From Scatosoma sp002474405 (GTDB lineage: Bacteria; Bacillota; Clostridia; Christensenellales; Borkfalkiaceae): a stretch of 64,000 bases of DNA. The stretch covers positions 1 to 64,000 of the forward strand of contig CALAFO010000017.1 of the NCBI GenBank assembly GCA_937892545.1, read 5' to 3'. Both the position numbers and the translations under genes were made by a program. A model generated the notes under the pieces. The model saw nothing but the letters and a program-made list of their open reading frames with translations, did not search any database and was not told where the DNA came from. Shown piece by piece: positions 8,201 through 17,400 of this stretch (its first letter is position 1; each line of letters opens with the position of its first letter).

Positions 8201-9074
8201 CGTTCAGTGCATTCTCGTTTACGTACAACGGCTCTCTCTGCCAGCCGCCGTCGGCGGTGCTGTAAAAGTCGTAAACGGTTTTCAACGATTTTCCCGTAAT
8301 GCCCGCAGCCGTCGTTTTCGCATTCGAGATTCCGGCAAAACCGCTTGCCCCGAAAATCGCTGCTTCGCCGTTCAAACCGGCGGGCGCGTCAAAATCGTAC
8401 ACGACGGTATCGCCGCACGTCGCCGTAAAATTCATCAGGCGCAAACCCGTATTTTTGTTGGCGTTCGCCGTAGCATAATCGGTGGTATTCATATAAAAAT
8501 TAAAGAATAACCAGCTGCCCGTGCCCTGCGCCGCAAATTCCGCCGTCCACCATCCGGCGTCGTCTTTCACGGCGGAAACAAGATTGATATATTTCTCGCT
8601 GCCGTAGTTTTCGGCGGAGGACGTTCCGTCCGCATTGAGAATAACCACAGAATTATATGCCGCATTGTTTTCGCCCGTAATTCCCAGCGTAGTATTGCTT
8701 ACCAGTCCGTACGGCTGAATTTTCATTGTAATCGTATACGTTTTATCTGTATCCGTTGAGTTAACCCCTCTGTTCGAATCAAGATAAAGCGACCCGTTCT
8801 GACAGCCGTTATCGAAAAACGCATACGGCGCTTCGATGTACGCCGCCGAAGTTTCTTCGATCGAACGGTTTGCGCCGGCGAAATACGTTGCTCCGTAAAT
8901 TTCGCCTGCCGTAGCGGAAGTGTTCAGATTTTCGAAATCCGCGGAATACAAAAGTTTCCGTCCTTCCGCATGCGCGCCCTCACGGCTTTGTGCCAGCACG
9001 CCGCCCGTAAGCGACAGCGCGCCGATCACGGCAAAGATTGCCGCCGTGCGTTTTGTTGTCTTTTTGTTTGCCAT
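5220..9074 (-). CDS. Large secreted, C-terminally anchored multidomain surface protein
   Basis: 1284 aa. The N-terminus is a signal peptide (KKTTKRTAAIFAVIGALSL, then a likely cleavage near LAQS). Residues about 40-620 hold three related modules of about 190 aa, each starting with a phrase like YSADFENLN or QTFNAVDSS and including a Y/F-x-G pair; they resemble beta-sandwich carbohydrate-binding modules. The rest is mostly Ig-like repeats of X2 type, marked by YTYANGKLTIAESVMNGL-like phrases, with one further CBM-like module inserted around residues 680-890. The end is GCGGS, a hydrophobic alanine-rich helix and KKKR, i.e. a surface-retention tail. No catalytic site is seen, so it probably binds glycan at the cell surface. 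It neighbours an AraC gene read divergently. Confidence 0.75.
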   Translation of the reverse strand: MANKKTTKRTAAIFAVIGALSLTGGVLAQSREGAHAEGRKLLYSADFENLNTSATAGEIYGATYFAGANRSIEETSAAYIEAPYAFFDNGCQNGSLYLDSNRGVNSTDTDKTYTITMKIQPYGLVSNTTLGITGENNAAYNSVVILNADGTSSAENYGSEKYINLVSAVKDDAGWWTAEFAAQGTGSWLFFNFYMNTTDYATANANKNTGLRLMNFTATCGDTVVYDFDAPAGLNGEAAIFGASGFAGISNAKTTAAGITGKSLKTVYDFYSTADGGWQREPLYVNENALNVNMEADKKYVVQYDVRLFGRVNQAIGIFRQGTNDTDSQVILKGDGTYQSVEYKDTKMFDNVSVVCEDGVFHVRVTLNGLGGLFKLETLMLSSDADGANAAKDTGLYFDNFAIYDVTDGDTDPEEPADPATFEYTKLFGQTFNAVDSSVSGSDAMFHASKFAGLSSGELTIDAQGINGTKALKGVYAFYEDGGWQKDNLYLDAGATGGTAEDKLYRISFDLKPFGEWDMVYVGFQTPAGKTDYVRLNADGTFAKEGDAKIIVKHAVTYADGVFHVDAYMNGTGGYIFNFFNMHSGNPATANAENNTGVLLDNYVFAQKKEPEAPSLNKKAATYNAAAEKDFSTYTNLDSIEEVKFGETVLETTQYTFADGVLTIKESVMKGLPTGTNTLTVTDENDTVVTAEIDVINAKTGADYVADFADMPELEGDQDAKDTFFRSSFMDPGEQNVFTEDFNGNRTIKFVSSSVDSDDFTSMFQTNPQGGRLNMMTKDKWHTITADFKPVNASLLRLRCHIFDSGKDTDWWSMELDLAAKKRTDDNAQSKYVNFAVEELENGWYRVSVSFYFTGEAYSDAASAYVIYSSAKENADTVWYMDNFEANSELIPYFVDENEAGFDTATKKEAYRLVQLYDFTVTKVMAGDKQLTENTDYTVTRTPVGTYRLAITKAFCEQYSAGDSVAISVLTSKGNTLNFTLNIFDSTPSLPAETLTYDKALKKDLSFDISLGGYPLAAVKEGETAISDGVYYMDGDKFVLKQTYLKTLTNGTHVFAIETASGATGTFTVEISDTTPVIAAETQYKKNSGALEIAVETYGKEIVSVKLNNRVLQSGEYTYANGKLTIAESVMNGLIAGEYTLEVETVVSAAGKIVVSDEPPVFADGEAKAVKGSDFVLTVDVKNKTVISVSVDGLPLGEDDFTYENGTLTIKAAVLEEIAAGEKEIEIVTEGGKAVRTFTLSEAPKQEEKKGCGGSVAAASAAALSAAIAVAFAAGKKKRDESED

Positions 9075-9180
9075 AAATTTCCTCCTTGCGGAAAAACATC
9101 TCCCCCTGCTCTGCCGTATATCAGATATTTATACGGCTTTTAACGAGATATCTTCCGTTAATTTACATTTTTTAAAACGT

Positions 9181-9219
9181 GCAATAAAATTTTTGAATTT
9201 TTTTATTGCTTTTTTGTTC
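9181..9219. promoter_or_regulatory. Operator region: palindrome plus AraC-type half-site
   Basis: GCAATAAAA (9181-9189) and TTTTATTGC (9201-9209) form a perfect 9-bp inverted repeat with an 11-bp spacer; its right arm overlaps the -35 of the downstream araC promoter. The overlapping ATTGCTTTTTTGTTC (9205-9219) shares ATTG-N6-TGTTC with sites at 18957-18971 and 21497-21511. The placement fits autoregulation of the AraC gene and control of the divergent surface-protein gene. Confidence 0.6.
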
Positions 9220-9234
9220 TTTTTATGTTACAAT
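9206..9234 (+). promoter_or_regulatory. Promoter of the 9270 AraC gene
   Basis: TTGCTT (9206-9211), a 17-bp spacer and TACAAT (9229-9234). Transcription should start near 9241. This excludes the in-frame ATG at 9225 as a start codon. Confidence 0.7.
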
Positions 9235-9269
9235 ATTTACACTTAAATTTCAAGGGAGCGAATTCAGCC

Positions 9270-10178
9270 GTGTACATTATCCGCAATCCGTATATGCTCA
9301 CTTACATCAACTACCAGCCCACATACAAAGGGATGAATCTGGTGGAATTCGGCGAAGAAAACAACGAAAGACCTTTTCTCGATACGCCGATTCACCGTGA
9401 AAATTACATCGTGCATTTCGTGCTGGAAGGCAACGGATTTTTTTGCTGCAATTCCAAAAAATATTCGCTTTCGAAAGGCAAAGCGTTTGTGATTTCGCCG
9501 CAGGACCTTGTGGATTACGGTTCCGAAAAAGGCACGCAATGGAAATATTGCTGGGTGGCGTTTTCGGGAACGGACTGCAGCGTTTTGTTTGAACAATGCG
9601 GTTTGAAAGGCGTTGCCGTTTTCGATTATACCGATAAAGACATTCAGCCTTTAACCGAACTTCTTTCTTATGCGCGCGACGCCGCCGACGAAAACTCTCC
9701 GGCGTTTTCTTTCCGCGCCACGGCTTCCTGCTTTTCGCTGCTTGGAAACCTTGCCGCAAAATTCAACGTGGCAAATTCCAAAAATCAGGCGTTTTTCTCC
9801 TCCATCATCGATCGTTCCATCAAATACATGCAGCTGAATTTAAACAGACCGATTACGATTTCCTCTCTTTGCGACGAATTGTACGTATCGCGCTCTTATT
9901 TTTCCACTTTGTTCGAATCGGTAATGAAGCAGCCGCCCTATCGCTATCTTCAGAATCTCCGCCTGCAACGCGCCGCCGAGCTTTTATTGCAGAACCCGAA
10001 TCTGCGCGTTTACGAAATCGCGGAAATGGCGGGATTTGCCTCCACCACGCAGTTTTGCAAAACGTTTCAGAAAAAATGCGACTGCACTCCCACCGAATTC
10101 CGTTCGCGCTACCGCACGATTAAAGAATTCAACAAAGAAACCGATAAAAACTTTTTTACTTTGCACGACGACGATTAG
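9270..10178 (+). CDS. AraC-family transcriptional regulator (candidate master of the 9-21 kb locus)
   Basis: 302 aa from the GTG at 9270, preceded by AAGGGAG. The longer ATG start at 9225 lies upstream of the predicted transcript start. The N-terminal domain is an AraC cupin (NYIVHFVLEGNGFFC, then GKAFVISPQDLVDYGSE). The C-terminal domain has both HTH motifs (ITISSLCDELYVSRSYFST, and YEIAEMAGFASTTQFCKTFQ). It overlaps the convergent nucleoside-hydrolase-like gene by 4 bp. Its promoter carries a half-site shared with the two promoters upstream of the oxidoreductase operon and the 801-aa enzyme, so it is the best candidate for their activator. That link is inference. Confidence 0.88.
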   Translation: MYIIRNPYMLTYINYQPTYKGMNLVEFGEENNERPFLDTPIHRENYIVHFVLEGNGFFCCNSKKYSLSKGKAFVISPQDLVDYGSEKGTQWKYCWVAFSGTDCSVLFEQCGLKGVAVFDYTDKDIQPLTELLSYARDAADENSPAFSFRATASCFSLLGNLAAKFNVANSKNQAFFSSIIDRSIKYMQLNLNRPITISSLCDELYVSRSYFSTLFESVMKQPPYRYLQNLRLQRAAELLLQNPNLRVYEIAEMAGFASTTQFCKTFQKKCDCTPTEFRSRYRTIKEFNKETDKNFFTLHDDD

Positions 10179-11119
10179 TTTTCGTCGCCGGAATATTCTC
10201 CGCACATGGCTTCGTCCAAGGCGGTTTCCGCCAAAGTTTCGCCGATATAATCAATTAAATAATGGCTTCCCGCGGCGTTTTCTTCAAACGAAGAAACGCC
10301 TTTTTCGTTGATCGTAACTTTGCCGCGGCGCTTGATTTCAAACGCCTTGCCGCAACCGTATACGGCAAAGAACGCCGCAGCGGGATCCCACGAAGAACGA
10401 TTTCCTTTCGAATGTACGTAGTAGCTCCGCCCCGCAGGATTTTTTTCGTCCATTTTCATCAGCCTCGCACCCGTAAGCACGCTCATTCCGGTAAGATAAT
10501 GCGAAAAATACACGGGCACGGGACATTCTTTCAGCGTTGTGCGGGCAGACGGAATATCTACGGCAACGTTGAATTCCGCTTCCATTTTCCAGTCGCCGAA
10601 CCACACTTCGGGTACGCTTTCCGAAGGAAAGAAGCATGCCATCGCCACAATGCGTTCCGCCTGCGCAAGCATAAGTTCTTTGCCCGCCAACGGAGAAATA
10701 TCGTCGGCGCCGCTTGTAAGAAGCGCCGCAAGGTTTTCGAAATTTCCCACCGCGACAATCGTAATTTTATCGCCCGTATTTTCCGCAAGCAGCCGGCGCA
10801 TCACTCTCACGGCGCTTTGCGGCTTTTCTTCTTTCGGATACCCGTTTTCGAAAGCCTCATAAATCGCCTTTCCGTAAGAACCTTCATAGGCGTTTTCGTC
10901 CTCGCCGGGCGCTTTCGTTTCCGTCTGCCCGATCGGCACGATATGGCGGTAATAACGGTTAATCGCGTCCGCGCAACCCGCGGCGTACGGGCTGGAAGTG
11001 CTCAGCGTAACGGCAAGCAATTCCGCCTTTCCCACGTTTTGCGCCTCGTGCAGAATCGCAAGCGCGCCCGCGTCGTCGCAATCTCCGCCGATATCCGTAT
11101 CGAAAATAATTTTTTTCAT
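10175..11119 (-). CDS. Inosine/uridine-preferring nucleoside hydrolase-like protein
   Basis: 314 aa. The N-terminus reads IIFDTDIGGDCDDAGALAIL; Asp7, Asp9, Asp15 and Asp16 form the Ca2+-binding signature of the IunH fold. The family hydrolyses N-glycosidic bonds of ribonucleosides, but members inside carbohydrate operons may act on other glycosides. It is the last gene of the minus-strand operon that starts with the Gfo/Idh oxidoreductase, 34 bp after the permease gene. That placement argues for a catabolic step on the imported compound rather than purine salvage. The C-terminal third is more divergent than in typical nucleosidases. Confidence 0.75.
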   Translation of the reverse strand: MKKIIFDTDIGGDCDDAGALAILHEAQNVGKAELLAVTLSTSSPYAAGCADAINRYYRHIVPIGQTETKAPGEDENAYEGSYGKAIYEAFENGYPKEEKPQSAVRVMRRLLAENTGDKITIVAVGNFENLAALLTSGADDISPLAGKELMLAQAERIVAMACFFPSESVPEVWFGDWKMEAEFNVAVDIPSARTTLKECPVPVYFSHYLTGMSVLTGARLMKMDEKNPAGRSYYVHSKGNRSSWDPAAAFFAVYGCGKAFEIKRRGKVTINEKGVSSFEENAAGSHYLIDYIGETLAETALDEAMCGEYSGDEN

Positions 11120-11152
11120 CCGACGTTACCTCTTATTGTATTTCTGTAAACT

Positions 11153-12097
11153 TCAACCTTTCACGCCGCCTTGCAGCGAAATGCCCTTTGCGAAAATTTT
11201 CGTGCCCGTATAATACATAATCATGGAAGGAATCGCCATTAAAACGCTTGCCGCAAGCAGCATCGGCGTATCCTGTTTCCCCTGCGTCGTCTGCGAACGA
11301 AGCATGTTGATGCCAAGGGAAATATTGAATTTTTCGGGTCGGCGCAGATAAATGAGCGGTCCGAGATAATCGCCCCAGATGCCCATCGCCGTGAAAAGCA
11401 CCATCGTAACGATCACGGGAATGCAATTTGGCAGAACGATTCTGAATAATCTCGTCAGCGAATTCGCGCCGTCCATTTCCGCCGCTTCCATAATTTCGTT
11501 GGGAATCCCGCGCATGTTCTGGCGGAACATAAACACATAGTACGCGCTGCCGCCGATGCTCGGCAAAATCAAAGGATAGAAGCTATCCGTCAGTCCGAGC
11601 CGCGCCCACAGCAGATACGAAGGCACCATGGTTACCGCCCACGGAATCATCATCGTGGCAAGCAGTACCATAAACAGCGCGTCGGAGGCTTTGCAACGGA
11701 ATTTTGCAAAACCGTACGCCACCAGCGACGTGGAAACCGTACAAAGCACCGTGTTCGTAACGATTAAAAACAGCGTATTGCCTATCCACAACAGGAAATT
11801 TTCGCTGGAAGTAAACACACGCGCGTAGTTATCGAAATGCACTCCGTCGCGCGGCAGCAGATGAAACTGCATCGAATAATAATCGTCGTACGATTTCAGC
11901 GAAGAACACAGCATTACCAGCGTAGGCAGCACCATGAGCACCGCCACCAGAGAAAGAATCGTATAAAGAATAATATTGTTTCTTCTCCGCGCTTTCTTCC
12001 GATCGTGAAATTTCGTTACTTTGCCGGGTGTTCCCGAAACGTTTCCCGCTTCGGGCGAAAGAACGGAAGTATCGGATATCATATCATTCGTCAACAT
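11153..12097 (-). CDS. Carbohydrate ABC transporter permease, MalG type
   Basis: 314 aa from the ATG at 12097, with AAGAAGGTG upstream; the 12133 start is rejected because it runs deeper into the preceding gene. Six hydrophobic segments begin with IILYTILSLVAVLMVLPTL. The EAA loop reads EIMEAAEMDGANSLTRLFR, the site that docks on the ATPase. The protein ends with KGISLQGGVKG, typical of CUT1 permeases. It pairs with the MalF-type permease just upstream (14-bp overlap) and the binding protein at 12982. No ATPase gene is present, so a shared MsmK-type ATPase elsewhere is expected. Confidence 0.92.
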   Translation of the reverse strand: MLTNDMISDTSVLSPEAGNVSGTPGKVTKFHDRKKARRRNNIILYTILSLVAVLMVLPTLVMLCSSLKSYDDYYSMQFHLLPRDGVHFDNYARVFTSSENFLLWIGNTLFLIVTNTVLCTVSTSLVAYGFAKFRCKASDALFMVLLATMMIPWAVTMVPSYLLWARLGLTDSFYPLILPSIGGSAYYVFMFRQNMRGIPNEIMEAAEMDGANSLTRLFRIVLPNCIPVIVTMVLFTAMGIWGDYLGPLIYLRRPEKFNISLGINMLRSQTTQGKQDTPMLLAASVLMAIPSMIMYYTGTKIFAKGISLQGGVKG

Positions 12098-12962
12098 AAT
12101 ACACCTTCTTTCCGCCGAATTTAAAGAACACAAACGTTACCGCAAGCACAATCAGGAAAATAATCCACGCATACGCGCTTGCATAGCCCATCGTGTGATC
12201 GATCATCGCGTAGTTGTAAATCTGCAGCGTTGCGGTAATCGTAGCGGTTCCGCCGCCCAGCATCATCATCGGTCCGTATGCCTGCAAACCGCCGATAATA
12301 TCCATAATCAACAGATAGAAAATCGTAGGCGAAATCATGGGCAACGTAACGTGGCAGAATTTCTGCCAGGCGTTCGCGCCGTCCAGATCCATCGTTTCAA
12401 GCAGATCTTTCGGCACGCCCGCCACCGCCGGCAGAAACATGGTGATTTTTCCGCCGACGCCGCCCCACACCGACATTACCACAAGGCTTTTCATCGCGTT
12501 TTTATGCCCTAAAAACGCCACTCTGTCAAGCCCCATCGTGGTGAGAATACCGTTCAGAATTCCGTATTTCGCATACATCGATTCCCAGAGCATCGTTCCC
12601 GCGATGAAAGGCAGAATCGAAGGCAGATAGTACACCGTCTGATAAAACCTCTTTGCCTCCGGCACGGCGTTGATCATCAGCGAAAACAACAACCCGAACC
12701 CCATGCCGAGCACCGTAGTCGCCGTCATAAACACAAACGTGTTTTTCAGCGTGGTAAAAAAGTATTTTTCATATTTGAACAAATCGATGTAATTCTGAAA
12801 TCCCGCGAATACGGGTGTTCCACCCATCTGATAATGGCAGAAACTGATATACAGCGAATACACCAGCGGAAACAATCCGAAACAGGCAAAGCCCAGAAGC
12901 CACGGACTGATATACGCAAAGAACGATAACGTCGTTTTCTTTTCCCTCGTCATCGGTATCAA
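12084..12962 (-). CDS. Carbohydrate ABC transporter permease, MalF type
   Basis: 292 aa with six membrane segments, starting LSFFAYISPWLLGFACFGLF. The EAA loop is LLETMDLDGANAWQKFCH. The phrase GFQNYIDLFK after the first helix is the usual CUT1 MalF feature. It forms the heteromeric sugar channel with the adjacent MalG-type permease and takes substrate from the lipoprotein encoded 19 bp upstream. Confidence 0.92.
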   Translation of the reverse strand: MIPMTREKKTTLSFFAYISPWLLGFACFGLFPLVYSLYISFCHYQMGGTPVFAGFQNYIDLFKYEKYFFTTLKNTFVFMTATTVLGMGFGLLFSLMINAVPEAKRFYQTVYYLPSILPFIAGTMLWESMYAKYGILNGILTTMGLDRVAFLGHKNAMKSLVVMSVWGGVGGKITMFLPAVAGVPKDLLETMDLDGANAWQKFCHVTLPMISPTIFYLLIMDIIGGLQAYGPMMMLGGGTATITATLQIYNYAMIDHTMGYASAYAWIIFLIVLAVTFVFFKFGGKKVYYVDE

Positions 12963-12981
12963 ACTCCTCCCTTCGGCAATT

Positions 12982-14361
12982 TTACGATTGTTTTGCCAGC
13001 CTTACGCGCTTATTTATTTCGTAATCGAGCGTTTCGCAGAACTCGTCGAACGTCATCGCGCCTTCGAGATATTCACCCGTATACATAAATTCAATGCTCT
13101 CCAGAGAAGCTTGCGAGCAATATTTATTGCGGTCGATCACCACCGCTTTATCCAGCGATTTATAGAATTTCTGCGCCGCCGCCAGCCGCACCGCGTTCGT
13201 GTTCTTTTCGGGGTTCAGAATATACTCTTCGGCATATTTTTTCAACGCGGGGAAGTTACTCGCACGCTCCGCCGATTTTTCGCCCATATAATCGAGATAC
13301 CACTCCACGAATTTAAACGCGGCTTGCTTTACCTTCGAACGTGCGGAAATCGCCATGCCCACGCAGCCCGTCGTGTACGGTTTTGATTCGCATCCGGCTT
13401 TCGCAGGCGGATACGCCACACCGAGATTCAGCTTATCCAGCCCGTAATATTCCACGGCGTACATACCGCTCATAATCATCGCTACTTTCCCCTGAGAGAA
13501 CAGCGGAAGCATCGAAGAGCCGGTATTGTTCACTTCGTTTTTCGCTAAGATATCGTAGTAATATTTCACCACGTCTTTTACGTTCTGCTGTAAAAACGTC
13601 GATTCATAGGTAGAAGAATTAAACCACGAGGTGCCCGCGTTTGTAAGGAACTGCGCCAGAACTTTCGCTTCGGCAAGCCCCGGCAAAAACGAATACTGCG
13701 TAATCGTTCCGTTCTTCTTCACCAGAAGGTCGTCGCACAATTTCTGGAATTGTTCGAACGTAAGCGGATCTGCAATGCCGTCGCCGTCGGAATCTTTCTC
13801 AATCATCGCCAGCTGTTCCTGCGAAAACAAATCGCGGTTATACAGCAGCATGCTGTCCGTCGTCCAGTCTTTCATCACGGCGTACGTTTTTCCCTTGCCG
13901 AACGTATCCGTCGCTTCGTCGTACATATACGCCTGTTTGTTGATATCCCATATATCATCCAGCGAAATTTTTTCCGATGCCGCGAAATAATCGTCCAACG
14001 GTTCAAGATAGTTTTTGCTTAAAAACGGATAAATTTCGCCCGGCTCCATGCCGAATACGTCCGCTTCGTTTTTGCCCGAAATATCGTTGAGAAGGTTGGA
14101 ATAGAAATTCCCCGTAGAAATTTCCAGCTGAATTTTGATATCGGGATTCTTTTTATAGAAATCCGCTTCGATGGCGGCTTTCAGTTCTTTGTTCGTTTGT
14201 TCGTCGTTAAACGAATAATATCTCACCACGGTTTTACCGCCGTTTCCGCCAAACGTATCGTCATCGTCGTTCCCGGACGGCGACACTTTGCAGGAAGCAA
14301 GCGTCAGCAACGTTGTAGTTACGGCAAGCATGCCGCCGATTATGCGAATTGATTTTTTCAT
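12982..14361 (-). CDS. Extracellular sugar-binding lipoprotein (CUT1)
   Basis: 459 aa. A lipoprotein signal peptide ends in LTLASC, with Cys24 as the acylated residue. The mature protein fits solute-binding family 1: VVRYYSFNDEQTNKELKAAI near the start, and later VAMIMSGMYAVEYYG, the usual hinge-region phrase. It delivers an oligosaccharide or glycoside to the two downstream permeases. It lies 47 bp after the DUF4832-like lipoprotein gene, inside one operon. The ligand is unknown. Confidence 0.92.
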   Translation of the reverse strand: MKKSIRIIGGMLAVTTTLLTLASCKVSPSGNDDDDTFGGNGGKTVVRYYSFNDEQTNKELKAAIEADFYKKNPDIKIQLEISTGNFYSNLLNDISGKNEADVFGMEPGEIYPFLSKNYLEPLDDYFAASEKISLDDIWDINKQAYMYDEATDTFGKGKTYAVMKDWTTDSMLLYNRDLFSQEQLAMIEKDSDGDGIADPLTFEQFQKLCDDLLVKKNGTITQYSFLPGLAEAKVLAQFLTNAGTSWFNSSTYESTFLQQNVKDVVKYYYDILAKNEVNNTGSSMLPLFSQGKVAMIMSGMYAVEYYGLDKLNLGVAYPPAKAGCESKPYTTGCVGMAISARSKVKQAAFKFVEWYLDYMGEKSAERASNFPALKKYAEEYILNPEKNTNAVRLAAAQKFYKSLDKAVVIDRNKYCSQASLESIEFMYTGEYLEGAMTFDEFCETLDYEINKRVRLAKQS

Positions 14362-14408
14362 CCTATTTGTCTCCTTATTCGTATTTTCATTGTTTATATG
14401 CGGGCGCT

Positions 14409-17400
14409 TTAACGTTTATAAAGCACTTCGTCCGTTACCGTATAGGCATGCCCTTTCGTTACTTTCGGTTTCGTTTGTCCCGAAGAGTTTTCAACCTTTT
14501 CGATCACCACGTCGTCGATAGACATCGCCCCGCCGAACCGGATACCCCACATCAGGTAATATCTGCCCTGTGAACCCGTGGTGAATTCGTATTCCACGGA
14601 ATACACTTCGCCGATTTCGTAATCGCCTTTCCGCCATTCGAATACGCCCGTATCATGCAGGAACGTGCCTTCTTCGCGTGCGAGACAATAGAAGTAACCG
14701 CCGTCGTCCGCGCTTTCGTCTTTCACCACTTTATATTTGAATTTCAGGCGATACGTGGTATTTACCGAAAGAGACATATCCGCAAGATTCGTATTGCAGA
14801 ACACGTTGAACTGCCAGGTATCTCCCGTGGAGTGCGTGTTATCTACGTAGCAGGAATAATTACCGCTGATGAGGTATGCGGGGTTGCTTGAAATAATGCC
14901 GACAGAACCGATGCCGGGATACATACAGCCGCCGTTGAACACGCCTGCTTCGAAGTTTTCCACAACGCCTTTGCCGTCTACGTCGATTCCCTTTTCGGGT
15001 ACTACGTTATGTTTCACCGCCACCGCGTCCCGCGTGTACGATTCGTCGCTCGAAAGCTTCGTAAGCGTAATGTTTTTAATGTTCACGCCGCCGCGATCGC
15101 GCACGCCGAACACCACGTGCGAACCTTCGGGATAATCGTCGGTATTGAACACGTACGAATACTTCGTATACCCCGTATCCGCGGGTTTCCAGAAAGAACC
15201 GATGCGGTTTAACGAAAAACTTTCGATGTATCCGTTCTTGTCGTCCGGGTCGGCGTCCGGATCGGTAATCATCGTATAGAAGAAACCGCCGCCCGAAATC
15301 TCCGTTGTCGTTGCCGCGTCGAACGTAAGCATATACGTTTCATGCGCGCCGAGCTCGTTTTTCAGCTGTAATCCGTCCGCCCAGTACGGCGTATTCTGCG
15401 AATAAATGGTATACGAACCGTCCGCTTCCTTCGTTGTAAACGCGGGGTTCAGTTTAAAACCGATGTCCTGTTTATCCGCCGTTACCACGGAAATATCGTC
15501 AAACGCGGCAACTGCCGCGTTTTCGGCGGCGCCGAAGCTGAATTTGTATTGCTTTCCGTCGTCGGGTACGGTAATCGTCGCCGTGCGGTGCGAAACTTTG
15601 TTCGAAACATCCAGCCACTCGTACTTATCTCCCCAGACGCCGTTTTCCGCGTCGTAGGCGCCCACGAGATATTTGCTTTGCATATTGATTTTAATCGCCG
15701 ATTTTTCGATATTCGTTTTATAATCGAACGAAACGTAATACGTTTTTCCGTTTTCCAGCGTCATTCCTTCGGCAAACACGCCGTCCCCGCCGCCGACAAT
15801 CGCTTTCGAACCGTTCACGGTTACCAGTCTGTCGGTAATTTTTCCCGTGCCGATCGCCTTGAAAGCCGTATCGCCGTCCAGCGAATCCGCTTCGGCAAGC
15901 TTCTTAGCCGCCGTATCGCCCACCGTAACCTCGCCGAGGTAATACTTTTTATCCGCGTCCTTTCCCGCTATCGGCATTTCGATTTTCGGAACGCCGTTTT
16001 TATCGGTCATCGCAAATTTCACGGTATACGTTCCCGCGGGCAGCGAAGCGGGCAGGTCGTATTCCAGATCGAAGAGATGCGGTTCGCCGCCGTTGATCGA
16101 TACGGGGTTGAACGATTCGTCCGTTCCCGTATACACCGTGTTGCCGTCGGCGTCCTCGAAATACACGGAAAGGTCGTAATCTTTCCAGCAACGCCCCATC
16201 GCGTTATTGCTCCAGAGCGAATTGAGATAAAACTTATCGCCGGCTTTCACGCTGTCGGAATAGCTGACGGTATCGGGTACAAAACGGAAGCCCATCATGC
16301 GGTTGAAATATTCCACGCACTCTTTATCGTTCTGCACCACGTCGGCGAAATCCTGCGCAACCCAACCGACAGCGGTATTGTAATTCACGCGCCACTTATG
16401 CAACGCCTCGCTGAGCGCTTCGAACAGCGGATAAGGCGAATCGTCGCCGTGTTTCGCATATCCGTCGCCAAGTTCGCCGCAGATCGGAACGCCCGTGTTC
16501 AGATAGAAATAATCGTTGGCGAAACGACTATCGTATTCCTGTAAAGCAAACGCGATGCCGTCGCGCCGCCAGCCGATGTTATCCAGCTGCAACGCATGGT
16601 CGTACCCCATGTAATACATAAAATCTTCATACGAAGTCGCGTTGTTCAGCCCCGTCATGTACGAACCGAATTCGTACGTGCAGGAAAGAATCAGAAGCTT
16701 ATCGCCCCAGGCTTCGCGCCACGCGTCGATGACGTCGCAAAGCATTTTCGAACGATCTTCAGGGCTTCCGTAGCTGCTCCAGCCGGAGTGCCATTCGCCC
16801 ACCATACCGTAACCGCGGAGTTCCACCACTTCGATGGCGTCGGCATACGGATAATCTTCGCTTGTATAATGCGCCGCGAATTCTTCCAGGAAGATTCTCA
16901 GCCGTTCCATATACTTTTCGTTGGATAAATCGGCGTATATCTGTCCGTCGTGCACAACGCTCGGCACATTGTACGGCGCTTCGAACAACCATGCGGGGCA
17001 ACCGTTCACAACGCCCTGATTCAATACAAGTCCGTCCGTGCAAAGTCTGAGATTGATCGTTTTGCCCTGTTCCGCCCAGTACGCGATGGTTTCGTCCAGC
17101 ACATTCCAGTTAAACACACCAGGCGAAGTTTCCACCACCGACCAGCCTGTAGACATGGAAATCTGTTTCACTTCGGGATAAACGCCCTTATAGCCGAGCG
17201 AAGGCAAACCGCCGTACAGCGGTTCTTCCAGAATTACCCAGCCCATACCTTCGTTATCGGCGCACAAATCTTCCGTTTCTTCAAACGCAACCGTTTTGTA
17301 GCCCTGTACGGCATTTTGTTCGTAGCCGTAACGTTTCACCTGCGCCGTTCCTTCGCCGCTTTCGCCAAGCAATTTCAGACTGCCGCGATTTGTTTCCGTG

